Part shown: one piece after another, positions 22,500 through 35,400 of the stretch
Position numbering within the stretch: the first letter of the stretch is position 1
Layout of the letters: each line of letters begins with the position of its first letter
From: Tillandsia leiboldiana
Taxonomy: Eukaryota > Streptophyta > Magnoliopsida > Poales > Bromeliaceae
DNA length: 64,000 bases
Direction: 5' to 3'
Assembly: GCA_029204045.2 (NCBI GenBank)
Contig: CM055063.1
Coordinates: 28,961,721-29,025,720, forward strand
Notes under the pieces: generated by a model
The model's database searches: none
What the model saw: only the letters and a program-made list of their open reading frames with translations
What the model was told of the DNA's origin: nothing
Program-made: the position numbers and the translations under genes

Positions 22500-25400
22500 T
22501 GTAGTGATCCGGCCTTTCGGGGTATTTTTGACTTACATGTAGTCATTTAAGCCTTTAAGTGAAATAAAATTATTCAATTCTTAAAAGTTGGCCATTGTGA
22601 GGTGCTAGTATTTTTCTGCGATAGAGCGCGGAAAAAGAAAGCCGACGGTGCGATCGGATCTGAAATCCGATATCGGGATCCCCCGGAACGGGATTCAAAG
22701 TGATACGGTGATTAGTCGTGCATCGGAATCCGTGCAAAATATCTTGCACCCGTTAGAGATAAGGTGGGTTATCTCGTAGGGGATAATTAATTAGTTAATT
22801 AATTATCCCAGACGGAAAATAATAATTCTCTTACGTACGAATTAAAGAGAAATTAATTAAAGATAAAGTACGACTATATAAGGGATCCCGATTATCGGAA
22901 AGAAAAGAAAAGAAAAATAAAAAAAAACCTAATCGGTGAGAAGAGAAAAAGAAAAGAAAAGACGAAACCCTAACCAGAGGAGAAAAGAGGAAAAGAAGGA
23001 GGAAGCGGAGGAACCCGATCGCCCTGATTCACGTGCCGGAGATCGGAGAACGAAACGCCATCGTCTACGGGAAGCGGATCCGGGTCTCCAACGCCGAAAG
23101 GAAACAAGATCGGTTCTTTAATTCCGATAAATTAAGGTTAGTGAACATCATTGCGGTTGTTAAATTAATCGGGGGTTTATCGTGTCCTTGTAAGGTGATT
23201 TTAATCGGAACATCGATCGCGGATTTTCGTCGGGTTTTGATCCATGTTTTATTCTCGTTCTTGACCGGGAATGATCGAGAATTTTTATCGGATTTTAATT
23301 GGTGGTTTTTAATCGGTTTCTTGTTATCGGACCTCCGATCGACGTTTTGGTTGTTCGTCGATCGTTGGTTTAGTCATTAGAATTATCGTGTATTTATTCG
23401 AGAATTTTTGGGGATGTTTCGTTGGAACATAGTGGGTTAACGGGAGGCCGCCGCCGCCATTGTTAAAGGGGAGGCCGCCGCCGTCGTTACCATGGTCGCG
23501 GGGTCTTCGCCGGAGTCGCACGGGAGCGAAAACGGAGAAGAAATCGCGAAACGGGAGCGAAAACGGCGAAGAAAACCGCGAAATTAGGGTTTACTGTGCT
23601 TGTCCGTACAGCACGGTCCACGGGTCCAGGCGTGCACCCGGTGCATGCCCGCAGCGTCGGAAGCACCAGACCCGGTGCACGGTTTCGTGCACCGGCCCGG
23701 CCCAAGGCGCGCGGTGCACGCGTCATGCGTGCACCCGGTGCACGCGCTTGGGGCCGAAGGGCAAGGACCCGGTGCACGCTCGGGTCGTGCACCGGCCCGG
23801 CCCGAGATGCGCGGTGCACGCCTCCTGCGTGCACCCGGCGCATCCCGCCGCCGCCTGACGCCGTGAACCCGGTGCACGGTTGCCCCCGTGCACCAACCGA
23901 CAGCCCGAAGTTCATTTGCTCCGTTTTTGCCCGTTTTTCCACCGTTTTGAGCGCCGTTTTCGCCGTTGGGATCGTTATTTCCGTGGCTTTCTTGGCATGG
24001 CCACTTGGGACCTTCTTGGTCATTATTTTATTATGTTGGGTGCCGATTTCGCCGACACTCCGCGCCTCGACAAAATCGTCGGGGGCGCGCCGTCGGGTCC
24101 CTTTTTCTCATCGTCTTCGTCGTCGGGGCTTCTCGGCTGGACCGTTGACGTCCCGAGTGGGCTACCGGCTGAGGATTGAGTTTGTTGGATTTTCGGCTTT
24201 CGTCAACCCGGACGGTGTTGGACTTTTCCGTCGAAAAGAGTAAATTGGGTCTTGTGTTTTCGGATGTTAGTACACGCTTTTGACTATAGTTATCCGTGCG
24301 GACTTTCTTTAGGTCCAGACGCGCAGCGGGGGTTGCGCGAAGGATTCGGGTGTTCCGATCTCTCTTCAAATAGGTGGGTACGGTTGCGATAAGTGCAACA
24401 AGTGCAGTAAGTGCATCTATCGTCATTAAAGTGCTCTTAATTTATCTAACAAAGTAGATGGACAGTTTAACCTTTCGCATAATTGTGTTTTTATCTAACA
24501 ATTGAAGGTGCTCATGACACGCCGATCTCGGCAAATCCGTTTTCGGATGCTGCACGTACACAGGCGGATTGGCCTCCGCATGGGTGTACTTTTCCGGAAG
24601 AGTGGTCTCTTATGACCCGTGTTCCTCACAAAAGTGTGGGTGCCGTGAGGACCTCTTCGCGCCCGCTGAAAATAGCACACCAGCACCGCGAAGAGGTTAA
24701 AAGCATCAAAGAGGTGTTTGCGCACGAGGGGAGACTTTAGTCTCTCCGACAAATAATCTGGGGTTGGTGCCCAATTAAATTGATAAATCTGGGGTTGGTG
24801 CCCAGTTAAATTGATAAATCTGGGGTTGGTGCCTAGTTAAATTGATAAATCTGGGGTTGGGGCCCAGCTTAATATGTGCAGGGTTTTAGCGAAATGGTTC
24901 CGGTGTTTTCGGTTTGCTCCTTATTCCTTATTGTTATTAGACATCTACTTTGTTTGTCACTGACATTACCCACTACGTGACAGGTGTTACGAGGTGCGTT
25001 AGCCGGGAGGGCGGTGAGACTGCGTCGCGAGGGCCGTAGTCAGAACACTTGGTTTTTATTATCTCATTTCTCTTACGCTTAACTTATTTAATTTGTGGGT
25101 CGTAATATTCGTGGACATGTATTACTTAGCGCTGTGGATGAGGTGTACTTTTATATTTCGGTTCTTTTGGTGATGTTTTCTTATGCGGCACGTTTTCATG
25201 GTAAACCAAATGACTTCGAAAAGGTTTTCTCAAAGCGAAGTGCCGTGTGGGCACGGGTTTTGCAACCGCTGGCTTTATCCTTTCTAAACACTGTTGCCGC
25301 TTTAATATTCCGCTTGATGATGTATGTCTATTGTATGGTTGATGGTTGGTGTTTGATGTATGTTGTTGTAAATGAGACGCCGTGCATATACAAAGGAGAC

Positions 25401-25545
25401 TCTGTCCGTGGGCAGGGAGAATTTGTGTATGTGGCGGTCTGGCACGCACCGGGGATGAGGTTTAAATTACCTTGTTAAGAAGAAAAAAAAAAGATACACA
25501 CGATTTTCCGCTTTGATAGACTGAAAAACCCCCGGGGGCGTGACA
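22500..25545 (+). repeat. E3 3' LTR
   Basis: 3046 bp, near-identical to the 5' LTR, ending GGCGTGACA directly before the TATAC TSD. The GC-rich GTGCAC stretch is at about 23625-23895. The pol stop is only 35 bases upstream, and the polypurine tract there (GTGTGAGTGG) is weak compared with those of E2 and E4. Confidence 0.95.
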
Positions 25546-25550
25546 TATAC

Positions 25551-28500
25551 CTCTCCCAAGGGACGGGAAGAGAGATTGGCATGTTTATTCTCCTAAGTGA
25601 TTATGTTGGCTGCAGACAACATAATGCCGTGGAATGGGTGACATGCTCTAGACTTTCGCTGGATTGGGTCGAGTGGCTTTTGTGTGCTGATTTGCAGTTT
25701 CGTCGTGGCGAGCTGTGTCTCCCCGACGCTGGGTTTTGACCCGTGTGCTTCCTGTCATAGCAGTTGAGCTTGAGCGGTAGGTTTTGGGCCGGATACCCGG
25801 ATTGAGGTCAGAGAACTCCGGACTCAGATGACGGGATTGTCAGAGGCTTATCAGCGGCAGAGTGAGCAGCTGGTCTTGGTGACACAGTTGTCAGAGCACT
25901 GAGTAGCCCCCTCCGTGCCAATGTTTAGTGTTGAGGCACCGAGGCAGGGTGGATAGCTGACAGCAGAGGAGCTGTGGGACATGATCGATCTATTCAGCCA
26001 GATTTGGCAGTTGAGCCACCCCGACTCGTAAGGTTGAGTTTGGAGCCTTTGGATGCAGAGTCGTGGTTAGTGGTGATGGAGTGATCAATTGAGAGCCTCC
26101 CTGTGCTAGAGAGTTTTTGCGGTTGTTGAACTACACGCTCCATGTTAGAGAGACGAGGCGCACAGGATATGTGTGATTGGGAGTGGATTGCGCCAGGATA
26201 CCTTTCAGTTATTCAGTCCCTCCATTGTAGGTTTTGACGCCTCGTTGGAGTAGGCATTGTGTATGGAGCGTGGCATTGCAGTTCCTTTGGAGAGGGATCT
26301 GCCGCCAGAGGCGAGTTCTGGATTTTGGCGCTTGGCGCCGGGTGATGGAGGACAGATCGGCCGGCAGAGGCATTTCTGATTTCTTTCTCCAGGATAACGA
26401 GTTTCTGAGATGCCGGAGATCGGGTGGACCCCGAAGGCAGCATCAGTATTTGTATCAGAGTGGCGCAGCGGTAGCGTGGATTTGTTATCTGCGGAGGACC
26501 TTATTCGTCGCCTCAAGGTGATCAGAGACAGAGGTCGTGCTCCCTTGTGGATAGTCCTGATTTTCAGGCAGATTGAGCGACAACCACTTGCATCGAGGGG
26601 ATGAATCTGTGCCGCCCGATTGGAGGGCGCCACGGTGGTGGATCTAGTTGTCGCAGGTGTGATTTCATCACAGCAGTCGGAGTTAGAGCATGTTGCATTC
26701 CTGCATGGACTAGAGGTAGATTTGTTACCACGTGCACTCGAGGTACAGGTTCCTGTTAGTGCTGTGCATGTGGAGGAGGCTTGTGGATCATGTCCAATGC
26801 AGCTGAGACCGCGAGTTGTACCGGCAGGCTTACTGGTAATTGTGGCGGTTCGGTGTTTCGACCCTGTGCTTGAGATTGATTGGCACAATGCCACAGAATG
26901 TTTGACTGCGGCGAGAGAGGACCTTGACCTTCGGCAAAGCGGACAAGAAGAGGCTTGCTTGTTGAGATTATTATAGCACGCAGGTTATAGCGACAGTATG
27001 AGAGGTGCTTACGGCGGCACCAGGACTCAAGGATATCTCGGTTGCCCACAAGATCCCGGGTGTGATTTCACCTGAGCTGTTTGTGATGCCGCCGGTTAGG
27101 GAGATAGAGATTGCGTTTGACGTGGTTCGGGGAACCGCGCCACCCTCGACAGTACTTTATTGGACATCGTCGGTAGAGCCGAGAGAGCTGATGGCGCAGT
27201 TGCAGGATCTGATGTATCGTGGGGTCTGTTTGACCTAGTGCCACGCCGTTGATATACGGTGGTGATGCCACGCCGTTGGTACACGGTGGTGATGCCACGT
27301 CGTTGATACACGACTGTGAGGGTCCTTTTATGGTTCGAGTGTAGACAGGTCCGGGTGGTATCTAGGACCTTTGATGGAGCTATATGCAGGCAGTTATTGT
27401 ATGATGCGAGTACCTACTTGGAATTAGACAGCCGAGTAATTTGCTTAGATGGCGTTCAGGACACGGTAAGGGCATTATGAGCTCATAGTAAAGCCAAATG
27501 AAATAATTAATGCCCTGTTGTCTTGAAGATTTGAGAAATTGTGCGTCCCAGTTGTACTTGGACGGATTGGGAGTGGTGTTCCCCCAAGGATATTTTGATT
27601 TACTCCCAGAGCAACTTGGAATACGTGGAGCACTTGTGGATGTGCTACCATGCCTGGGTGGATGAAGCTGTAGGCCAAGTTATTGAGGTACTGGTTTTAG
27701 CTCCAAGTGCATGCCTTCTTGGGTCACCTTATTCTAGCCGTTGGAGTGGCGGTGGAACCCGACCAAATGGATGTTATTCAAGATTGGCTGAGACCAACAT
27801 TTATTCTTGAGGTGAGGAGCTTCTTAAACTTGGCAGTGCCGGGAGAGCATGGCCAATGGATAATAAGACTGATACCAGCGCTAATGCTAGTGTTTCCGGT
27901 GTTGGGAGATGGATTGGTGTGTTTTAGGGATACCTCCCATTGTGGCTGTAGAGTTATTGTTGATTGATCTTCGGTCCACACTTCATTAGTCCAACCCTAT
28001 GAGTATTGTGGCAGGATGAACCGTTGTTTTGTAGGCAGCTTGGATCCTTTAGTTGATCTTTTCAGTACGCCTATGATTCCCGGCTTTGATTGATATACCT
28101 GGGCGTAGGCCATGCCTGCTTGGCTATCAGTTCTGATTACTCAGCATCTTGAGTGGGATTTACTCGGATTGTCGTTGTTGGTTCGGATTTTGACCGCGAG
28201 TTTGGGCATCCGCATTATGATCGCCTTTTGAGCCAGTTTTCAGTCCCGTTCATCGACGGTTTGGTCCCCGTCAGGGTGTCCTTTATTAGTTGAGAGATCG
28301 ACTTCGACCCGTGGGTCCGTTGGGGTTATGTTGGCATGATGAGTGACCCACTATGGCAAGAGATTGTGTCTCTTGAGGATCCCTTTTGAGGGTAGCCTGC
28401 AGTTGAGTAGTCCACTCGTGTGGTTTGGGTCTGGTAGTAACTGAGTGAAGACCCCAGCTTATTGGATTCTTTTCCTTATTGGATTAAAGTGTGGGTACAC

Positions 28501-28912
28501 TCCGGGTGGCCTTGGTTGAGTTGACACAGGTTGTGGTCTGGTGCGTGTTGCACTGGCGATTATCTTGTTTTCCCCCAGCTTTGGATGGAACCCTGTTGTG
28601 ATACATGTCTCAGCTCAGGAAGGCCATGTTTTTGGATCCCTCGACCGTGATTGACCCGCCCCTTGGAGATCTTTGAGTGTTTGGAGTACGAGGGACGCCC
28701 GTTGCGAATTCTGGCTCGTGAGACGAGGGAATTGCGCAATCGGGCTATGCCGTACTGGATATTGCTGTTGTTGTTGTTGAGGAGTGATCACTGGGAGCGA
28801 ATGATGACTTAGGAGCTGGAGGGGGTGATGTTGAGTACTTACCCTTGGTGTTCGTGACTCCCAGTGGAATTGAGCTAGTTTCGAGGATGAAACTTTCCTT
28901 AGTGGGGGAGGA
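25551..28912 (+). pseudogene. E2 internal region: ruined gypsy gag-pol
   Basis: Recognisable scraps in order: gag-like coiled region (about 25760-25900), RT start at 27005-27238 (VISPELFVMPPVREIEIAFD), RT core scraps near 27440-27520, an IYSQSNLEYVEHL segment near 27595, a VRSFLNLA segment near 27810, and the end of integrase near 28600-28900 (MSQLRKAMFLDPS). Stops and frameshifts occur throughout, and RNase H and the integrase core are not seen. A polypurine tract AGTGGGGGAGGA (28901-28912) abuts the 3' LTR. A 27-bp unit (GATGCCACGCCGTTGGTACA plus CGGTGGT) is tandem three times at about 27238-27315; E1 and E4 have two. Confidence 0.75.
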
Positions 28913-31843
28913 TGTGAGGACCTGGATCCCCACGACGAGAATACTGGTTGACCAGCAGCTTCTGGAGGCCTATGTGGCGCGTTGGTGGTGTTTGTGCACC
29001 AATTGGACACTAGTGTTGGACCCGGGGTGTTAAATGGATCACGAGAGTAGTCAATTGACCCCATCGAATGCATAGAAGTGGTTTTGCGCGCAATGGATAT
29101 TAAAATTGGGCTCAGCGCGAAGTTTGGACAAAAGAATATCTTTCCGGATGCCTTCGGCAATTTTTAGAGTTGGAATTTGGCAAAATGGACATCAAATTCG
29201 GATTCAGCGCGCGAAAACGGTCAAAATGGACTACCCACTTGTTATTTTTGAGCACCGATTACTGTTCACGCCGGAACAGTAACTCCGGCGCCGGCGGGCA
29301 GCGCCGGCGACGGCGGAGGGCGGCGGCGCGGCGGCGGGTAGGCACGGGAGCGGCGGCGGGCAGGCGGGGGCAGCGCGCAGCGCGCGGGCAGACGCGCGGG
29401 CAGGCACGTGGGCGCGCGGGCATGTGATGACCTGGATCTCTGCAGAGCTGTGGTGGAGTCATTGGTGGCTTCTGGGAGCCTGTTTTGTGTGTCGGAGGTG
29501 TTTGTGCACCAATTGGACACAAGTGGCGGACTTCGGGCTTAATGGATCACGTGGGTGATCAGTGGACTCCGTCGGATCTTTAGAAGTGGTTACGCGCGAA
29601 GCGGATATTAAAAATGGACTCGACGCGAAGTTTGGACAAAAGAACACCTTTCCGGGTGCCTTCGGCAATTTTTAGAGTTGGAATTTGGCAAATCGGACAT
29701 CAAATTCGGATTCAGCGCGCGAAAACGGTTAAAATGGACTACCTACTTGATGTTTTGGACAACCGGTCACTGTTCATGCCGGAACAGTGTTTCCGGCAGC
29801 CGGCGGGCAGCGGCGGCGGCGGCGGGCAGCGGTGGAGCAGCCGCGGGCAGCGCGGCGGGCAGAGGCGCGGGCCGCCCGGTCCACGCGGCGGGCGTGCACC
29901 AGGGGCTGGACGCGTGGCGGCTCGGGAGTGGGCCGGTCCGCGGGGCGCGGTCTACGGAAAGCGCGGGGCGCACGGTGGACCGGGGTGGACACGTGGCGGC
30001 CGGTGGTTGGTGCGGTGTAGCGCGCTCGGTGCACCGAACGGGTGCGGGTGGCCTCGGGGCGCGTGCCCGGCAGGGTTGGCAGGCGGCGCTGGCAGGCGGC
30101 ACGTGGGCGCTGACCGCGGTTTCCCGCGCGTTGGGGGCGCCACGTGTCGATCCTCGGGGTGGCCACGCGGCGCAGCAGGAGTGGTGGCTCCCGCTGTTGC
30201 CTGTTTTGTGGGCGACGTGGAGGCCCAAGGGGCTTTCGGGCGCGCACAGTGTTGGGCCGGGCCCAACACTGTAGCCGCCCGAAAATCCCGAGCGCCCGAA
30301 ATCCAGGATATGTTGGGAATTAAGTGGATTGTTTCTTCCAGCTATAAATAGGCCGAGTTCAACTGAAGAGAGCTTCTTCCCTGTTCTTCTTTTCACTATG
30401 CGACCTTCACAAGAAATCCTCCTCTCCCAGAGCCGGTTCCATCTGCAAATTTCCAGATTTTTCAGCGGCACCCATCCCGAGGTTTCCATTTTTACGGCGC
30501 GGCACGACGCTCGTTCGTTTGTGATCTTCTTCGTCGCATTTTGGTGCGAGGACTCCCCCGGCTTACTCCGACCTCCGATTGAGGCGATTCTTGCGCCGTT
30601 GGACTCACGACAGGTAGGGCTTTGATCTTCGTGTTTTGAGCTCCTCCTCATTTCGAGTTTATCTTGGAGTTCCCTGAGCTTCCATTTGACCCTTTTTCTT
30701 GGGCGGCGTTTTGGACAGCAGTTCGGTATTTCGGCCATATCTTCGCGCATCGGATTGGGGTGATTCAAAAGGCATTTTGCATCTTCACATCACGAGGAAT
30801 ATCCCCAAATTTTCTTGGAATTTTCTGATTTTTTCCCCGAAGGTGAATGTCCCTGTTTACAGAACCTTGTGGTTCAGTTTTTTAGAGCAGTTTATTTCGG
30901 GGTGGTTCCCTTGTTGGATTTGTTTCTCAGTGTAGGAAACTCGGATTTGAGCGTGCAGGTACTCGTTTCGACGGGTTCGTCGCGAGGATCATGACAGTAT
31001 TTTTCTTGGAATTTTCCGGGCACTTCTCGTAGGTAAAAACAGGGCATCTTTGGGACTGAATTCTGGACAGCATGTTTCCGGATACTTGTGTGCTTATTTG
31101 TGTGTATGTTTTTGGGTATTTGTGAACATCGATCGTGGCGGTTTACCTGTTTGAGCATTTGGCGTGAAAAGGGGATATTGGACAGCGAGGAGGTTTTACA
31201 GCTGAGGATTGCGCATGTCCAGGTGGGTGGTTGTTGTTTACCTCTATTTTTGACATGCTCACTAGGAATATTAGAGTGATCCCTTTATTTGGACATGCAT
31301 GCTTAAAGTAATATAAAATTGTGAGCCTATCATATGGAAATTACTATTGTGGATATCTGATAGTGGTTGGGACTTATACATGTTGGTATGGATGGAATGT
31401 TAGCGTTTAACCTTGCATGTGGATTGGATTATTTATTTTGGACTATATGATTATCCTGTTAGTGGTTGGTACTATTTGAGGATTTTATGACATGCATAGG
31501 TGGATAGTGATGCTTTGTTATGGAACATGGATTATAGACATGTGTAGTTGGATAATGTTTTAGCATGATGGTTATATCTATGCGGAGTTATTAATTGTTA
31601 CACATGTGGAACCACTATTGGTCACATTTTCCTTTATTTTCTTGAGAACACTTGCATGCTTGTTTGGACATCTAGATAGGCCATCTTTTATTGCTACACT
31701 TTCATGCTGGAACTTGACTTAGGAGAAACCTTGTTTGTTTCTTTTCTCCTTTCGTTAGTCAGGTGGTATTTGTTGCTCGGGTTTGAGCAGGGGTTTGGGA
31801 TAGTGTAGCCGGGGCCTGGATTATGGATCATGGGTTTTGGCGG

Positions 31844-32092
31844 TGACCGCGGATATTGGGCGGTTGACCGGATGTCGGTTATAGGACATCGGTGATAGGG
31901 CATGATTATGGACTAGAGGGTTTTGTGGCAACCGCGGATAGTAGGCGGTTGACCAGATGTCGGATGTGGGACATGATTATGATTGTGGGTTATTCCGGCG
32001 ACCGCGGATATTGGGCGGTTGATCGGAGGTCGGTTGTTAGACCTGGTCGTGGATTGTGGGGTATTGCGGCAATCGCGGATATTGGGCGATTG
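31844..32092 (+). repeat. Four tandem copies of the CAACCGC...GCGGTTG inverted repeat
   Basis: Copies at 31844-31866, 31929-31951, 31999-32021 and 32070-32092, each followed by GACC/GATC. Copy 2 is a perfect CAACCGC-N9-GCGGTTG. Copy 4 is CAATCGC-N9-GCGATTG, in which both arms changed together. Copies 1 and 3 keep pairing through G-T wobbles. The loop is GGATATTGG or GGATAGTAG. Confidence 0.85.
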
Positions 32093-32186
32093 ACCGGATG
32101 GTTACTCTTGCATCTGATTGGGAATCAGTTTTCTTTTAGTGGAGGGTTGTGTTCCACTGGGGCTTTTTAGTTGTGATCCAATCCTG

Positions 32187-32421
32187 CTTTTATCACATCG
32201 GCGCGGTTATTGCCCGGTGATGCTTTTATCACACCGGCGCGGTTATTGCCCGGTGATGCTTTACTCGTATGGGTCGCTCCCCTCGAGATCCCCTCCGGAG
32301 GCCGGGGCCAGACAGTTATGGACAGTTTTGCTATCACATCGGCGCTGCTTATTTGCCCGATGATGAGGGCGGCAGCAGGAGGTTTGCTATCACATCGGCG
32401 CGGCTTCCTTGCTCGATGATG
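32187..32421 (+). repeat. Tandem ATCACATCGGCGCGG repeat in solo LTR
   Basis: Imperfect units such as TATCACATCGGCGCGGTTAT followed by TGCCCGGTGATG, in which CATCGG and CCGGTG or CCGATG form a short inverted repeat. At least four units are spread over the interval with spacers between the later ones. It occupies the position of the tandem repeats of E2 and E4 but is unrelated in sequence. Confidence 0.75.
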
Positions 32422-35400
32422 AGGGCGGTACAGATTGGGTTCATCTGGGACGTTTGGTTATTATTGCATACGGTTATTCCAGTCTAGGACTGTATTTTAG
32501 AGGCATAGTAGTGGTAGATTTCCCTTTTTTAGCGGTTTCATTTCTTACCACTCTTCTTTCCTTTTTGCCTCTGGTAGACCTAGTGGGTGTGTCAGAGTTT
32601 GAGGTTTTACCCACTAGGGGAGGCTACTGGTTTACTAGTAGTTCTCACCCCCATTCTTCTTTTCTCCTTTTCTTCTTCCTTGTTTTGCAGTGTCTTCTGC
32701 GGGTGCTGCTGGGCTTTCAGCGACGGGTCGAGGAGAGAGGACGGCTGAGTAGATAGATCTCGAGGCAGGATGAGCGAGTTAGCTAGACTGTTGGTGTACC
32801 CAGGATTCCTCAGACTATTGTACTTTTACATTTGGGACTGGCTTTTGCCAGCAGGTTATATTTATTTGGTGAGCTGGGAGAGACTGATGTATCATTTATA
32901 CAGATGTATTGTATTTTATTTCCAGCTTCAGTCTGAGATGTATTAGATTTTAGTTCAGCTCTGTTTTTATTGCTCTTTTATTATTATCTCTTATATCTGA
33001 GCAGGTTTGGCGCTTCGTGTACACGGGAAATACCGTGTGCACGGCGGATCTGTAGACGGGCCCGGGTTCTAGTTTACAGATCCACCGTGACAGGGCAGGT
33101 GCGCGGTCCACGGCGCCGTCGTGCACCGGGGGGCAGGCCACGTGGCATGGCAGGATTGGCCGGTTCAACGGTCGTGGTCCACGGATTAGATCGTGGTGTA
33201 CGGTGGACCGGTGGGTGGACACGTGGCGCGCACTGGTTGGCCGGTCCACGTGCGCTCGGTCCACGGAGCAGGTGCGGCCGCCTCGGGGCGCGTGCCTGGC
33301 AGGGGGGCGCAGGCGGCGCTGGCAGCGCGCACGTGGGCGTGGCAGTGAGGTGTTGACCAAGGGGTTGCCACGTGTCGAGCCCTCGTTGGTCCACGTGTCG
33401 TTCGGCGGGAGGCCGGTTTTGGCTGTCGCCTGTTAGGCGGGCGACGTGGAGGCCCGCAGGAGTTTCGGGCTGCTACAGTGCGCGCCCAGGGAAGATTCGG
33501 GCTGCTACAGTGCGCGCCCGAAAATTCCCTGCGCCCGGAAATTAGGACACATTCGGTATTTTTCTAATTGTTTCCTGGAGCCTATAAAAGCGATCTGAGC
33601 TTCTTTCTTTCCCCTTTTTCCGGCATTTCCGAGCCTCCTCTCGCCATGGCACCTTCAGCAAAGATGATCCCCGAGCTATGCTGCATCCATCTGCAAAGTT
33701 TTGAGATTTTTGGTGGCACGCTTATCGAGGTTTCCATTTTTACGGCGCGGCGTGACGCTCGTCCATTTGGGTTCCCCTTCGTCGCGTTTCGGTGCGCGAG
33801 CTCCCCCGACCTACTCCGACCACCTTTTCGAGTGATTTCTTCGCCGCTGGATGCGCGACGGACAGATCTACGATCTAGGTATTTTAAGCTTTCCCTCATT
33901 CTGCATTTTTCGAGGTGTTTGTTCGAGCTTACTGTGACCCCATTTCTGTGATGGAGATTTGGACAGCGGCGTGGTTTTTCGGCGATATCTCCGCAACCGG
34001 GCATCGTATGGCGACGTGCTTTCACACTTTTTTCATCTAGTCGACGCGAGGATTGTCACAGTATTTTTAGTGGATTTTTTTGAAGCTTGCCCGAAGGTAT
34101 ATTTTTCACCCTTTATCTGTGCAAGGAAATACAGTTGTGTGGTTGTGTGTTTGTGAGCGCCCTGTATTGTGGAATTTGTAACTCGGCCTACGGGGCTCGG
34201 AATTTGACGTGCAGGTACTCGTTTCGAAGGTATCGACGCGAGGAACGCGACAGTAATTTTATTGGATTTTTCAGAATCCGTTCTGCAGGTGAAAACTGCA
34301 CATCTTCGGGGCTGTTTTCTGATGTTGTATACTTGGAATATTTTTGGAATAAAAGTGTAATGTTGGACCTTATTGTTGTACCCAGGGGTGTTTACAAGTG
34401 TTGCTGGACCCGATGGATCTGTAGACTTTGATTTCGGGGTACTTTTAACTGTTGGAACCGAGGCCTTCGCGACATGTACCGAGGATGCAGTTTCGGCAGA
34501 ATTTGGACCATGGGCGTCTGCGCTCTTCACCGACTTCAGGTTTACCTTGGTTTAAGCGCTTCAGGTGGGTAAGCTTAATATCAGTAACTGTATAAGGCAA
34601 TGATAAGATCTTCATGGATGACTATGTTATGGCGAACATATGTGTACTTGTGGGAATGTCACCCCTCCATGACTGATATCATGCATGTTTAATGTACAAC
34701 CCATATTTAGCATCGAGAGGAAAAGCTTGAATAATGGCCTAGATCATACAGATTGATATGCTTTAGTAATGATCTTTTAGCATGCCAGGTTACACATAGT
34801 CTTTTATGATATGATTACTCGATGGAGTAGGGAGCTATATCTATGTGCGGGTATTATCATGATCATTCTGTTGATGGACCCTGGATTGTGGACAGGTTTA
34901 GTTCTTTAGGGATTCCGGCATGTTCTTTATTCCTAGAGGATCTATTATTATGCTTTACCTCCTTTCATTTCCTTGAGGACAAAAGCATGCTTGTATGGAC
35001 ATGTGGTTAGGCCATCTTTTATTGCTACACTACTTATTGGAACTTGACTTAGGAGAAACCATGCTTTTCCTTTCTCCTTCTTTGTTAGTCAGGTGGTCAG
35101 TGTTGCTCGGGTTCGAGCAGGGATCTGGGTAGTGTAGTCGGGACTTGGTGTCTGGGACAAGTTGGATTAGTGTGGGGCTTTGCGGCAACCGCGGATATTG
35201 GGCGGTGGACCGGATATTTATTTATGCACCAGATTGGGTATTTGGTTTCCTTAGTGGTTGAGCTTTCCCACTTCGATCGGAGTGTGCGACCGTGCCGGTC
35301 AGGAGCCGGTCTATCATTAATCTGTGTGCGACCGTGCCGGTCAGGAGCCGGTCTATCACTTATGTGGGTGCAACCGTGCCGGTCAGGAGCCGGTCCGTCA

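Larger units (their letters stand above)
15229..25545 (+). mobile_element. E3: Ty3/gypsy chromovirus (Tekay/Del-like), defective, recent
   Basis: LTRs 15229-18278 and 22500-25545 flank 4.2 kb of internal DNA with gag and pol. The TSD TATAC is at 15224-15228 and 25546-25550. E4 keeps the empty site (TTTTATACCTCTCCC near 60637), which confirms both ends. By eye the two LTRs differ at roughly 18 positions plus one 4-bp indel over about 3.05 kb, so insertion is recent. The internal region is shorter than usual for a chromovirus because the gag end and protease are missing. Confidence 0.95.
29423..33092 (+). mobile_element. Solo LTR of a related gypsy family
   Basis: 3670 bp from TGTGATGACCTGG to CACCGTGACA, flanked by TSD GGGCA (29418-29422 and 33093-33097). 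No internal region, PBS or polypurine tract adjoins it, so two LTRs have recombined to one. It contains TATAAATAG (30343-30351), the shared block near 31670-31790, four tandem CAACCGC-type hairpins (31844-32092) and an ATCACATCGGCGCGG tandem repeat (about 32187-32421). Its long ORFs (for example 29767-30768 on the minus strand) are GC-rich shadows. Confidence 0.93.

Noticed and set aside
26205..26894. 229-codon minus-strand ORF in the E2 internal region
   Set aside because: It is the antisense shadow of gag-like decayed sequence; the corresponding strand in E1 and E4 is broken differently.
29767..30768. 333-codon minus-strand ORF and similar large ORFs in LTRs (for example 11678-12238, 16325-16972, 57058-57838)
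   Set aside because: They lie in GC-rich LTR sequence, overlap open frames on both strands, show no domain, and recur only where the LTR itself is duplicated.
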